A stretch of DNA of 64,000 nt from Agrococcus carbonis (GTDB taxonomy: Bacteria; Actinomycetota; Actinomycetes; Actinomycetales; Microbacteriaceae). The notes under the pieces are model-generated. The model saw only the letters and a list, made by a program, of their open reading frames with translations. It was not told the origin of the DNA and ran no database searches. Numbering within the stretch: the first letter of the stretch is position 1; the number at the start of each line of letters is the position of its first letter. The stretch lies in assembly GCF_900104705.1 (NCBI RefSeq), contig NZ_LT629734.1, positions 2,480,001 to 2,544,000 on the forward strand, written 5' to 3'. Shown here one piece after another: positions 38,031 through 54,192 of this stretch. The position numbers and the translations under genes were made by a program.

Positions 38031-40514
38031 ATGCGGATTCCGCTGTCATGGCTCGCGGAGCACGTCGAGCTGCCGAAGGACGACGCCGCCGAGTGGCTGC
38101 ACGCGCAGCTCGTGCGCGTCGGCTTCGAGGAGGAGGCGGTGCACGGCGGTGAGCTGCGCGGGCCGATCGTCGTCGGCCGCGTGCTCGACTTCGTCGACGA
38201 GCCGCAGAAGAACGGCAAAACCATCCGCTGGTGCCAGGTCGACGTGGGCGAGGCCCACGGCGGCGTGCGCGGCATCGTGTGCGGCGCGCTCAACTTCGTC
38301 GCGGGCGACCGCGTCGTCGTGACGCTGCCGGGCGCCGACCTCGGCGGCTTCGAGATCGCCGCGCGCAAGACCTACGGCCACGTCTCCGACGGCATGATCG
38401 CCTCGGTGCGCGAGCTCGGCATCGGCGACGACCACGACGGCATCCTGCGCCTCGACGAGGCGGGCATCCCGGGCGAGGTCGGCGACGACGCCCTCGCGAT
38501 CCTGGGGCTCGACGACCAGGCGGTCGAGATCAACGTGACGCCCGATCGCGGGTACGCGCTCTCCATCCGCGGCATCGCGCGCGAGCTCGCCTCGGCGACC
38601 GGCCAGGTCTTCACCGACCCCGCCGAGACCGCGCGACGCGCGGACACCGGCCCCGCCGCATCCGGCTTCGACGTCGCGCTCGCGGACGACGCGCCGATCC
38701 GCGGCCGCGCCGGCTGCTCGCGCTTCGTCGTGCGCGTCGTGCGCGGCATCGACGCCCAGCGCCCGACGCCCGGCTGGATGGCGTCGCGTCTGCGCCTCGC
38801 GGGCGTCCGCTCGATCTCGCTCCCGGTCGACATCACCAACTACGTGATGCTCGAGCTCGGCCAGCCGATCCACGGCTACGACCTCGCCAAGCTGCGCGGC
38901 GGCATCGTCGTGCGGCGCGCAGGCGCAGGGGAGCGGCTCACGACCCTCGACGGCGCCGACCGCGCGCTGAGCACCGAGGACCTGCTCATCGCCGACGACC
39001 GGGGCCCGATCGGGCTCGCCGGCGTCATGGGCGGCGCCGAGACCGAGATGGACGACACGACCCGCGACGTGCTCATCGAGGCCGCGTCGTTCGACAGCGT
39101 CTCGATCGGCCGCACCGCGCGCCGCCACAAGCTCTTCTCGGAGGCCTCGAAGCGCTACGAGCGCGGCGTCGACCCCGCGGTGGCCGACGCCGCGGCCGCG
39201 CGCGTCGCGCAGCTGCTCGTCGAGCTCGCGGGCGGCACGGTCGACGCCCTCGGCACCGACGTCGGCTCGGTGCCGCAGCGCGCCGCGATCACGATCCCGG
39301 TGGGCTTCTGGAGCAGGATCCTGGGCGCCGAGTACACCGACGACGAGGCGCGCGACGCGCTCGTCGCGATCGGCGCCGACGTCGTCGACCAGGGGGCGGA
39401 CGCGTGGGTCGTCACGCCGCCGTCGTGGCGCCCGGACCTCGTCGACCGCGAGAGCCTCGTCGAGGAGATCGCGCGCATCGTCGGCTTCGACCGCATCCCG
39501 TCGGTGCTGCCGGTCGCTCCGCCCGGACGCGGCTTCACGCGCGCGCAGCGGCTGCGCCGCAAGGTCGCCGACGCGCTCGCGTCCGCCGGCCTCACCGAGG
39601 TGCTCGTCGCGCCCTTCGCCACCGAGCGCCAGGCGCGCATGGCGGGCGCCGAGCCCGTGCGGCTCGAGAACCCGCTCGACGGGGAGCGGCCGTGGATGCG
39701 CACGGCGCTCGTGCCGGGCATGCTCGACACCGCGCATCGCAACCTCGGCCGCGGGCTGACCGACCTCGCGCTCTTCGAGCTCGGGCGCGTGTTCGTCGCC
39801 GTCGAGGGGCAGGGCACGGATGAGCTGCCCGACGCCGCTGCGCGTCCCGCCGACGAGGTGCTCGTCGAGCTCGACCGGCTCCCGGCGCAGCCCGACCACG
39901 CCGCCGTCGTGCTGCTCGGCGAGCGGGTGCGCAAGCAGCCCGGCCGCGCGGCCGAGCGCTACGGCATCGCCGACGCGATCGAGGCCGCCGAGCGCGTCGC
40001 GCGCACGCTCGGGCTCTCGCTCGAGGTGCGGCAGGCGCAGCGCGACTGGCTGCACCCGGGCCGTGCGGCAGAGCTGCTCGTCGGCGAGGAGGTCGTCGGC
40101 GTCGCCGGCGAGCTGCTGCCCTCGATCGCCGCGGACGCCGACCTGCCGCGCGTGGTCGCGGTGGCCGAGCTCGACCTGAGCGCCATGCTCGAGCGCGCGC
40201 GCCTGCAGCTCGACACGCAGGTGATCGCGCCGGTGCCGGCGGCGACGCAGGACCTCTCGGTCGTCGTGCGGCACGACGTGCCTGCCGGCGACGTGCAGCG
40301 CGCCGTGCGGGACGGCGCTGGTGCGCTGCTCGAGCACATCGCGCTCGTCGACGACTACCGGGGCGCGGGCCTCGGCGAGGGCGAGAAGTCGCTCACCTTC
40401 GCGCTGCGCTTCCGAGCGCACGACCGCACGCTCACCGCGGCCGAGGCGTCGGAGGCGAAGCTCGCGGGCCTCGCCGTGGCCGCCGAGCGTCACGGCGCGC
40501 ACCTGCGCGAGTAG
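38031..40514 (+). CDS. pheT: Phenylalanine-tRNA ligase beta subunit
   Basis: 827 residues. N-terminal EMAP-like tRNA-binding domain (about 40-150, VVVGRVLDFVDEPQKNGKTIRWCQVDVG), B3/B4 editing domain (about 215-385, RGIDAQRPTPGWM), B5 domain (about 410-480), inactive catalytic core and C-terminal FDX-ACB anticodon-binding domain (AATQDLSVVVRHDVPAGDVQ). Starts at the base after the pheS stop, so strictly coupled. Confidence 0.97.
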   Translation: MRIPLSWLAEHVELPKDDAAEWLHAQLVRVGFEEEAVHGGELRGPIVVGRVLDFVDEPQKNGKTIRWCQVDVGEAHGGVRGIVCGALNFVAGDRVVVTLPGADLGGFEIAARKTYGHVSDGMIASVRELGIGDDHDGILRLDEAGIPGEVGDDALAILGLDDQAVEINVTPDRGYALSIRGIARELASATGQVFTDPAETARRADTGPAASGFDVALADDAPIRGRAGCSRFVVRVVRGIDAQRPTPGWMASRLRLAGVRSISLPVDITNYVMLELGQPIHGYDLAKLRGGIVVRRAGAGERLTTLDGADRALSTEDLLIADDRGPIGLAGVMGGAETEMDDTTRDVLIEAASFDSVSIGRTARRHKLFSEASKRYERGVDPAVADAAAARVAQLLVELAGGTVDALGTDVGSVPQRAAITIPVGFWSRILGAEYTDDEARDALVAIGADVVDQGADAWVVTPPSWRPDLVDRESLVEEIARIVGFDRIPSVLPVAPPGRGFTRAQRLRRKVADALASAGLTEVLVAPFATERQARMAGAEPVRLENPLDGERPWMRTALVPGMLDTAHRNLGRGLTDLALFELGRVFVAVEGQGTDELPDAAARPADEVLVELDRLPAQPDHAAVVLLGERVRKQPGRAAERYGIADAIEAAERVARTLGLSLEVRQAQRDWLHPGRAAELLVGEEVVGVAGELLPSIAADADLPRVVAVAELDLSAMLERARLQLDTQVIAPVPAATQDLSVVVRHDVPAGDVQRAVRDGAGALLEHIALVDDYRGAGLGEGEKSLTFALRFRAHDRTLTAAEASEAKLAGLAVAAERHGAHLRE

Positions 40515-40517
40515 CCT

Positions 40518-40542
40518 CCCGGTCGGCTGCGAGCCCGCCGGG
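40518..40542 (+). terminator. Hairpin after pheT
   Basis: CCCGG/CCGGG and GGCT/AGCC stems separated by a 2-nt internal loop, GCG loop, 4 nt past the pheT stop. No U-tract. Confidence 0.4.
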
Positions 40543-40543
40543 G

Positions 40544-40549
40544 TAGCAT
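40544..40549 (+). promoter_or_regulatory. -10 box of SIMPL-domain gene (leaderless)
   Basis: TAGCAT ends 7 nt before ATG 40557. Confidence 0.5.
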
Positions 40550-40556
40550 CCGCGCC

Positions 40557-41237
40557 ATGGTGGAGATCACGGTCTGCGGGCATGCGGTGCGGCGCGCGAG
40601 CGCCGAGCGGGCGAGCGTCACGGTGCGCTCGCGCTGGAGCGCGCCGAGCGCCGAGGCCGCGATGCGGGCGGTGGCCGAGGCGCACGAGCGCCTGGTGGCC
40701 GACGCCCGGGCGCACGCGGCGACCGGCGCCGCGGAGTCGTGGCACGCCGACCGCATCTGGATCGCGCACCACCGCGAATGGGTGGGCGAGGGCCAGCCGC
40801 CGCGATCGGTCTACACCGCCGAGGCCGCGGTCACCGTGCGCTTCGTCGACGTCGAGGCCCTCGGCGCCTGGATGGTAGCCGTCGGGGTCCACGAGACCCA
40901 CGAGGTCGGCGGCGTCGAGTGGAGCCTCACGGAGGAGACCGAGCGCGATCTCGCGAAGGCCGCGCGCGCGCTCGCGATCGCCGACGCGGTCGAGCGGGCG
41001 GGCGACTACGCAGCGGCTGCGGGCCTGTCGACGCCCACGGTCGCCGCGATCCAGGAGCCCGGCACCGCCGCGCAGCCCGCGCCGGCGGGGAAGGCGCGGC
41101 GAGAGATGGCGGCGCTCTCCGACACCGGCGGCGCACCGCCCGTCTCCTTGGCGGCGGGCGAGCTCGAGGTGCGCGCCGCGGTCGAGGTCCGCTTCGTCGC
41201 CGAGCCGCAGCGGCATGCGGTGGGGACGGGCGGGTGA
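40557..41237 (+). CDS. SIMPL domain-containing protein (DUF541)
   Basis: 226 residues. Fits the SIMPL/DUF541 fold: [24 protein letters not shown] at the start, a helix [22 protein letters not shown], the [25 protein letters not shown] strand pair, and [22 protein letters not shown], closing with a strand [14 protein letters not shown]. Members are usually periplasmic or secreted, but no signal peptide is visible here. Function unknown. It separates pheT from argC and has its own promoter. Confidence 0.82.
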   Translation: MVEITVCGHAVRRASAERASVTVRSRWSAPSAEAAMRAVAEAHERLVADARAHAATGAAESWHADRIWIAHHREWVGEGQPPRSVYTAEAAVTVRFVDVEALGAWMVAVGVHETHEVGGVEWSLTEETERDLAKAARALAIADAVERAGDYAAAAGLSTPTVAAIQEPGTAAQPAPAGKARREMAALSDTGGAPPVSLAAGELEVRAAVEVRFVAEPQRHAVGTGG

Positions 41238-41249
41238 TCCGCGGCCGAG

Positions 41250-41255
41250 TAGCCT
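41250..41255 (+). promoter_or_regulatory. -10 box of argC (leaderless)
   Basis: TAGCCT ends 7 nt before ATG 41263. No ARG box was recognised nearby. Confidence 0.55.
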
Positions 41256-41262
41256 GGAGGAC

Positions 41263-42309
41263 ATGAGCCTCTCCGTCGCCGTCGCAGGCGCGAGCGGGTA
41301 CGCAGGGGGCGAGCTGCTGCGGCTGCTCGCGCAGCACCCCGAGCTGGAGGTGCGCACGGTCACCGCGCACTCCAACGCCGGGCAGCCCCTCGTCTCCGTG
41401 CACCCCAACCTGCGCTCCCTCGCCTCGCTCACCTTCCAGGAGACGACGCCCGAGACCCTCGCGGGCCATGACGTCGTCTTCCTCGCGCTGCCGCACGGGC
41501 ACTCCGGCGCCCTCGCCGCCGAGCTGCCCGCCTCCACGCTCGTCGTCGACGCCGGCGCCGACCACCGGCTCGAGCGCGCCGACGAGTGGCAGCAGTACTA
41601 CGGCACCGAGCACGCCGGCACCTGGCCCTACGGGATGCCCGAGCTGATCCTCGCCGACGGCGGCCGCCAGCGCCGCGAGCTGCGCGCGGCCCGCCGCATC
41701 GCGGTGCCGGGCTGCAACGCCACCGCGGTCACCCTCGCGATCGCGCCCGCCGTCGCCACGGGCCTCGTCGACCTCTCGGGCCTCACGTCCGTGCTCGCCG
41801 TCGGCTCGTCGGGAGCGGGCCGCGCCGCCAAGACCCACCTGCTCGCGGCCGAGCTCACCGGCTCTGCGACGCCCTACGGCGTCGGCGGCACGCACCGGCA
41901 CCTGCCCGAGATCGCGCAGAACCTGCGCAGCGCGGGCGGCGACGGCATCCGCCACTCGTTCACGCCCGTGCTCGTGCCGATGTCGCGCGGCATCCTCGCG
42001 ACCGTCACCGCGCCGCTCGTGGGCGATGCGACCGCCGAGCAGGTGCGCTCGGCGTGGCTGACCGCGTACGGCGACGAGGACTTCATCCACATCACCGCAC
42101 CCGGCGACTACCCCCGCACCGCCGACGTGCTGGGCTCGAACTCCGTGCACATCGGCGTGGGCCTCGACGAGGCGGCCGGCCGCGTCGTGGCGATCGCCGC
42201 GATCGACAACCTGGGCAAGGGCACGGCAGGCGCCGCGGTGCAGTCCGCCAACATCGCGCTCGGCTTCGACGAGGGCCTCGGGCTCAGCGCCGACGGGGTC
42301 GCCCCGTGA
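41263..42309 (+). CDS. argC: N-acetyl-gamma-glutamyl-phosphate reductase
   Basis: 348 residues, NADPH-dependent reductase of arginine synthesis. Dinucleotide fold [19 protein letters not shown], catalytic Cys in [12 protein letters not shown], and the C-terminal [34 protein letters not shown] (in parts) are typical. ATG 41263 is fixed by promoter spacing; the frame runs open upstream to 41215 but that part overlaps the SIMPL gene. GTGA overlap with argJ. Confidence 0.96.
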   Translation: MSLSVAVAGASGYAGGELLRLLAQHPELEVRTVTAHSNAGQPLVSVHPNLRSLASLTFQETTPETLAGHDVVFLALPHGHSGALAAELPASTLVVDAGADHRLERADEWQQYYGTEHAGTWPYGMPELILADGGRQRRELRAARRIAVPGCNATAVTLAIAPAVATGLVDLSGLTSVLAVGSSGAGRAAKTHLLAAELTGSATPYGVGGTHRHLPEIAQNLRSAGGDGIRHSFTPVLVPMSRGILATVTAPLVGDATAEQVRSAWLTAYGDEDFIHITAPGDYPRTADVLGSNSVHIGVGLDEAAGRVVAIAAIDNLGKGTAGAAVQSANIALGFDEGLGLSADGVAP

Positions 42310-43482
42310 GCGTCACGGCTGCCGCGGGCTTCCGCGCCGCGGGCGTCGCCGCCGGGCTGAAGTCGAGCGGCGGGCTCGACGTCGCGCTCGTCGTCAACGA
42401 CGGCCCGCGCTCGGCCGCTGCCGGCGTGTTCACGGCCAACCGCGCGAAGGCCAACCCGGTGCTGTGGAGCCAGCAGGCCCTCGAGGGCGGCAGCGCGCGT
42501 GCCGTGATCCTCAACTCCGGCGGCGCCAACTGCTTCACCGGCCCCTTCGGCTTCCAGACCACGCATCAGACCGCCGAGCGCGTCGCCGAGCGCCTCAGCA
42601 CGCCATCCGCGCCCATCGGCGCGATCGACGTGCAGGTGTGCTCGACCGGCCTCATCGGCGTCGGCGACGAGTCCTTCCGGCAGGCCGTCCTCACGGGCGT
42701 CGACCGGGCGGTGGATGCGCTCGCGCACGAGGGCGCGGACGCCGCGGCCGGCCTCCGGGCCGCCCAGGCGATCATGACGACCGATTCGGTGCCGAAGCAG
42801 GCAGTCGCGAACGGCGAGGGCTGGGTCGTCGGCGGCATGGCGAAGGGCGCGGGCATGCTCGCGCCGGGCCTCGCGACGATGCTCGTCGTCCTCACGACCG
42901 ACGCCGACGTCACGGCCGACGTGCTCGACCGCGCGCTCCGCGCCGCGACGCGGGTCACCTTCGACCGGCTCGACTCCGACGGCTGCATGTCGACGAACGA
43001 CACGGTGCTGCTCCTCGCGTCGGGCGCGAGCGGCATCACGCCCGACGAGGCGTCGCTCACCGACGCCGTCGTCGCCGTGTGCGACGACCTCGCGCAGCAG
43101 CTCCAGCTCGACGCCGAGGGCGCGAGCCACGACATCACGATCGAGGTGCGGCACGCCGCGACCGAGGACGAGGCGGTCGACGTCGCGCGCTCGGTCGCCC
43201 GCTCCAACCTGTTCAAGGCCGCGATCTTCGGCAACGACCCCAATTGGGGCCGCGTGCTCGCCGCGATCGGCACGACGGATGCGTCCTTCGACCCCTACGC
43301 GGTCGACGTCGCCTTCAACGGGGTCCGGGTGTGCCGCGCGGGTGAGCCCGACCGGCCGCGCGAGGAGGTCGACCTGACGCCCCGGGCGACCCACATCCTC
43401 ATCGACCTCTTCGCGGGCGACGCGACCGCGAGCATCCGCACCAACGACCTCACCCACGGCTACGTCCACGAGAACTCGGCGT

Positions 43483-43493
<11 letters not shown>
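42306..43493 (+). CDS. argJ: Bifunctional glutamate N-acetyltransferase/amino-acid acetyltransferase
   Basis: 395 residues. Recycles acetyl from N-acetylornithine to glutamate. Self-cleavage site and nucleophile: Ala-Thr191 in [15 protein letters not shown], which splits the precursor into alpha and beta chains. Other family segments are [17 protein letters not shown] and [15 protein letters not shown]. Presence of ArgJ implies the cyclic pathway. Overlaps argC (GTGA) and argB (11 bp). Confidence 0.96.
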
Positions 43494-46792
<3,299 letters not shown>

Positions 46793-46802
46793 ATTCGTCG
46801 AC

Positions 46803-48098
46803 GTGATCGAACCCGCTCCCATCCAGCTCGACCCCGCATTCGCGAACGTGTGGGACGAGCTGCAGTATCGCGGGAGCGTGCACGTCTCGACCGACGCCGA
46901 GGCGCTCCGCGAGCTGCTCGGCGGCGAGTCGATCACCTACTACTGCGGCTTCGACCCGACGGCGCCGAGCCTGCACCTCGGCAACCTCGCGCAGCTCATC
47001 GTGATGCGCCGCCTGCAGCTCGCCGGCCACCGCCCTCTCGCGCTCGTCGGCGGCTCGACGGGACTCATCGGCGACCCGAAGCCGACGAGCGAGCGGCAGC
47101 TCAACGAGCGCGAGACCGTCGCCGAGTGGGTCGAGTACCTCGGCGCGCAGATGCTGCGCTTCCTCTCGGCCGAGGGCGACAACGCCGTGCAGCTCGTCAA
47201 CAACCTCGACTGGACGGCGCCGCTGTCGACGGTCGACTTCCTGCGCGAGGTGGGCAAGCACTTCCGCGTCGGCACGATGCTCAAGAAGGATGCGGTCGCG
47301 GCCCGCATGGAGTCCGACGAGGGCATCTCGTACGCCGAGTTCAGCTACCAGGTGCTGCAGGGGATGGACTTCCTCGAGCTGCACCGCCGCTACGGCTGCA
47401 TGATGCAGACCGGTGGCAGCGACCAGTGGGGCAACCTCACCGCCGGCACCGAGCTCATCCGGAAGGCCGAGGGCGTGCACGCGCACGCGATCGGCACCCC
47501 GCTCATCACCGATGCCGACGGGCGCAAGTTCGGCAAGAGCGAGGGCAACGCGGTGTGGCTCGACGCCAACCTGACCACGCCGTACGCGATGTACCAGTTC
47601 TGGCTCAACCAGGACGACGCGATCGTCGTGCAGCTCCTGAAGTCCTTCACGTTCCTGACGTCCGAGCGCATCGACGAGCTCGCGCGATCGGTGGCGGATG
47701 CGCCGTTCCGTCGCGAGGCGCAGCGCGAGCTGGCCGTGCAGGCGACGTCGTTCATCCACGGCGCGGCCGCCACGCAGCAGGCGATCGACGCGTCGCAGGC
47801 GCTGTTCGGCTCGGGCGATCTCGCCGCCCTCGACGAGCCGACGCTCGCGGCCGCGCTCGCATCGCTCGACAAGCAGGCGACCGCGACCCCCGACGCCCCG
47901 GTGCTCCAGCTGCTGCAGGAGACCGGGCTGGTCGACTCCCTCTCCGACGGTCGGCGCGCCATCGCCCAGGGTGGGGTGAGCGTCAACAACGAGCGGATCG
48001 ACGATCCCGCCGCGACGCTCGAGGGGCGCCTGCTGCACGACCGCTTCGCGGTGCTGCGGCGGGGGAAGAAGACGCTCGCCGGCATCGACACGGCGTGA
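46803..48098 (+). CDS. tyrS: Tyrosine-tRNA ligase
   Basis: 431 residues, class I synthetase of the short bacterial type. HIGH-like motif PSLHLGNLAQ, KMSKS-like motif KFGKSEGNAVW, tyrosine pocket GGSDQWGN and a C-terminal S4-like RNA-binding domain (GRRAIAQGGVSVNNERIDDP). Start GTG 46803 fits the promoter. Followed by a terminator that isolates it from the rRNA operon. Confidence 0.97.
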   Translation: MIEPAPIQLDPAFANVWDELQYRGSVHVSTDAEALRELLGGESITYYCGFDPTAPSLHLGNLAQLIVMRRLQLAGHRPLALVGGSTGLIGDPKPTSERQLNERETVAEWVEYLGAQMLRFLSAEGDNAVQLVNNLDWTAPLSTVDFLREVGKHFRVGTMLKKDAVAARMESDEGISYAEFSYQVLQGMDFLELHRRYGCMMQTGGSDQWGNLTAGTELIRKAEGVHAHAIGTPLITDADGRKFGKSEGNAVWLDANLTTPYAMYQFWLNQDDAIVVQLLKSFTFLTSERIDELARSVADAPFRREAQRELAVQATSFIHGAAATQQAIDASQALFGSGDLAALDEPTLAAALASLDKQATATPDAPVLQLLQETGLVDSLSDGRRAIAQGGVSVNNERIDDPAATLEGRLLHDRFAVLRRGKKTLAGIDTA

Positions 48099-48103
48099 AG
48101 GGG

Positions 48104-48123
48104 AGGGGGCCTGCGGGCCCCCT
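48104..48123 (+). terminator. Terminator after tyrS
   Basis: 8-bp stem AGGGGGCC/GGCCCCCT with TGCG loop, 6 nt past the stop, followed by the pyrimidine-rich TCCGTCGTCTTCC. Confidence 0.65.
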
Positions 48124-48430
48124 TCCGTCGTCTTCCGCGGAACGACGCGGCGACACGCCCGGGATGCGCGCGTTTTGCGCCCGGGGTCCAGGAGCCGTGT
48201 AACGTATCTCCACGTCACCCCAAAGACGCAGAGCCGAGAAGGCCAGCGGATCAAGAGGGACCACCTCCCCGCCGAGAGGCACCACGCATTTGCGTGTCGT
48301 GCTGCATCGTGGGTATGGTGACAATCCACTTCGAAGGCGAATGTGCGGAACGCATGACTGGCAGCAGCCGGTCATCGAGCAGCTCAGCTGCTCGGCGGCG
48401 GGCGAGAGCCGGCCAGCGCGACACGCCGAC

Positions 48431-48458
48431 TTGACAGTCGCCGCGAACCGAGTAACCT
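48431..48458 (+). promoter_or_regulatory. rrn promoter 1 of 3
   Basis: TTGACA (48431-48436), 16-nt spacer, TAACCT (48453-48458). Followed by AGACAGGTTGCC, repeated after the other two promoters. Confidence 0.8.
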
Positions 48459-48520
48459 AGACAGGTTGCCACGGCGAGGAACTGCCGAGACGGTGCGGGC
48501 TCAGCCCGCCACACGACGAC

Positions 48521-48548
48521 TTGACAGTCGCTCCGGAACGTGTAACCT
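48521..48548 (+). promoter_or_regulatory. rrn promoter 2 of 3
   Basis: TTGACA (48521-48526), 16-nt spacer, TAACCT (48543-48548), then AGAGAGGTTGCC. The unit is an imperfect copy of promoter 1, 90 bp downstream of it. Confidence 0.8.
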
Positions 48549-48613
48549 AGAGAGGTTGCCACGAACGGGAACTGGAAAGCCGGTGTGAGTTTCACTCCGC
48601 ACGGCGTGTCGAT

Positions 48614-48641
48614 TTGACACCGACCAAGAAGTGGTTACGAT
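48614..48641 (+). promoter_or_regulatory. rrn promoter 3 of 3
   Basis: TTGACA (48614-48619), 16-nt spacer, TACGAT (48636-48641), then AGAGAAGTTGCC. Nearest to 16S. Confidence 0.8.
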
Positions 48642-48858
48642 AGAGAAGTTGCCTCGGCGCTGACCTGAAAGGGAAAGCACGAGAGCATCCGATCCTTGAG
48701 AACTCAACAGCGTGCACAATGTCAAATGCCAAATATTAACTCGTCCTGTCTTCGGACAGACGATTCCTTTGGATAAGACAGATTGTCAGTAGACAGTCTA
48801 TTTTGTCAGCATCAAACTCGCTGCCGACTGGTTTTCCCCAGCCGGCATGCAACATTTC

Positions 48859-53890
<5,032 letters not shown>

Positions 53891-53999
53891 ACATATATAT
53901 GAGCTTGCTGCTCGCGTCCACTTTGTGGTTCTCGATGTACGGTCGAGAACCGCACCGCACCCCGAGAGGGGATGCTGTGCAGACTGAAACATCAATAGT

Positions 54000-54116
54000 G
54001 TTTCGGCGGCCATAGCGAGAGGGAAACGCCCGGTCACATTCCGAACCCGGAAGCTAAGGCTCTCAGCGCCGATGGTACTGCAGGGGGGACCCTGTGGGAG
54101 AGTAGGACACCGCCGG
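54000..54116 (+). rRNA. rrf: 5S ribosomal RNA
   Basis: About 117 nt starting GTTTCGGCGGCCATAGCG and ending ACACCGCCGGAC, whose ends pair to form helix I. Loop segments CGAACCCGGAAGCTAAG and GATGGTACTGC are conserved. Confidence 0.95.
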
Positions 54117-54127
54117 ACTTCTTTTGG

Positions 54128-54160
54128 AAGGGGCCCCAGAATGATCTGGGGCCCCTTTTT
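54128..54160 (+). terminator. rRNA operon terminator
   Basis: 13-bp stem AAGGGGCCCCAGA/TCTGGGGCCCCTT with ATGA loop followed by TTT: the only textbook intrinsic terminator in the window. Confidence 0.93.
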
Positions 54161-54192
54161 CATTTGGTCCACCGTGATAGGAGCATGAAGCC

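Larger units (their letters stand above)
48124..48858 (+). other. rRNA operon upstream region and leader, no gene
   Basis: 735 bp without a credible ORF. Contains three strong tandem promoters spaced about 90 bp apart, at least one weaker candidate further upstream (TTGCGT 48290-48295, 18 nt, TATGGT 48314-48319) with CACGCA-TT-TGCGTG over its -35, and an AT-rich leader from about 48690. The leader carries CCTTGAGAACTCAACAGCG, typical of actinobacterial rrn antitermination/processing leaders, and several hairpins, one with a UUCG loop (CTGTC/GACAG, near 48748-48762). Confidence 0.8.

Noticed and set aside
40512-40517. TAGCCT at the pheT stop as another -10 box
   Set aside because: No start codon lies 6-8 nt downstream and the segment is part of a hairpin.
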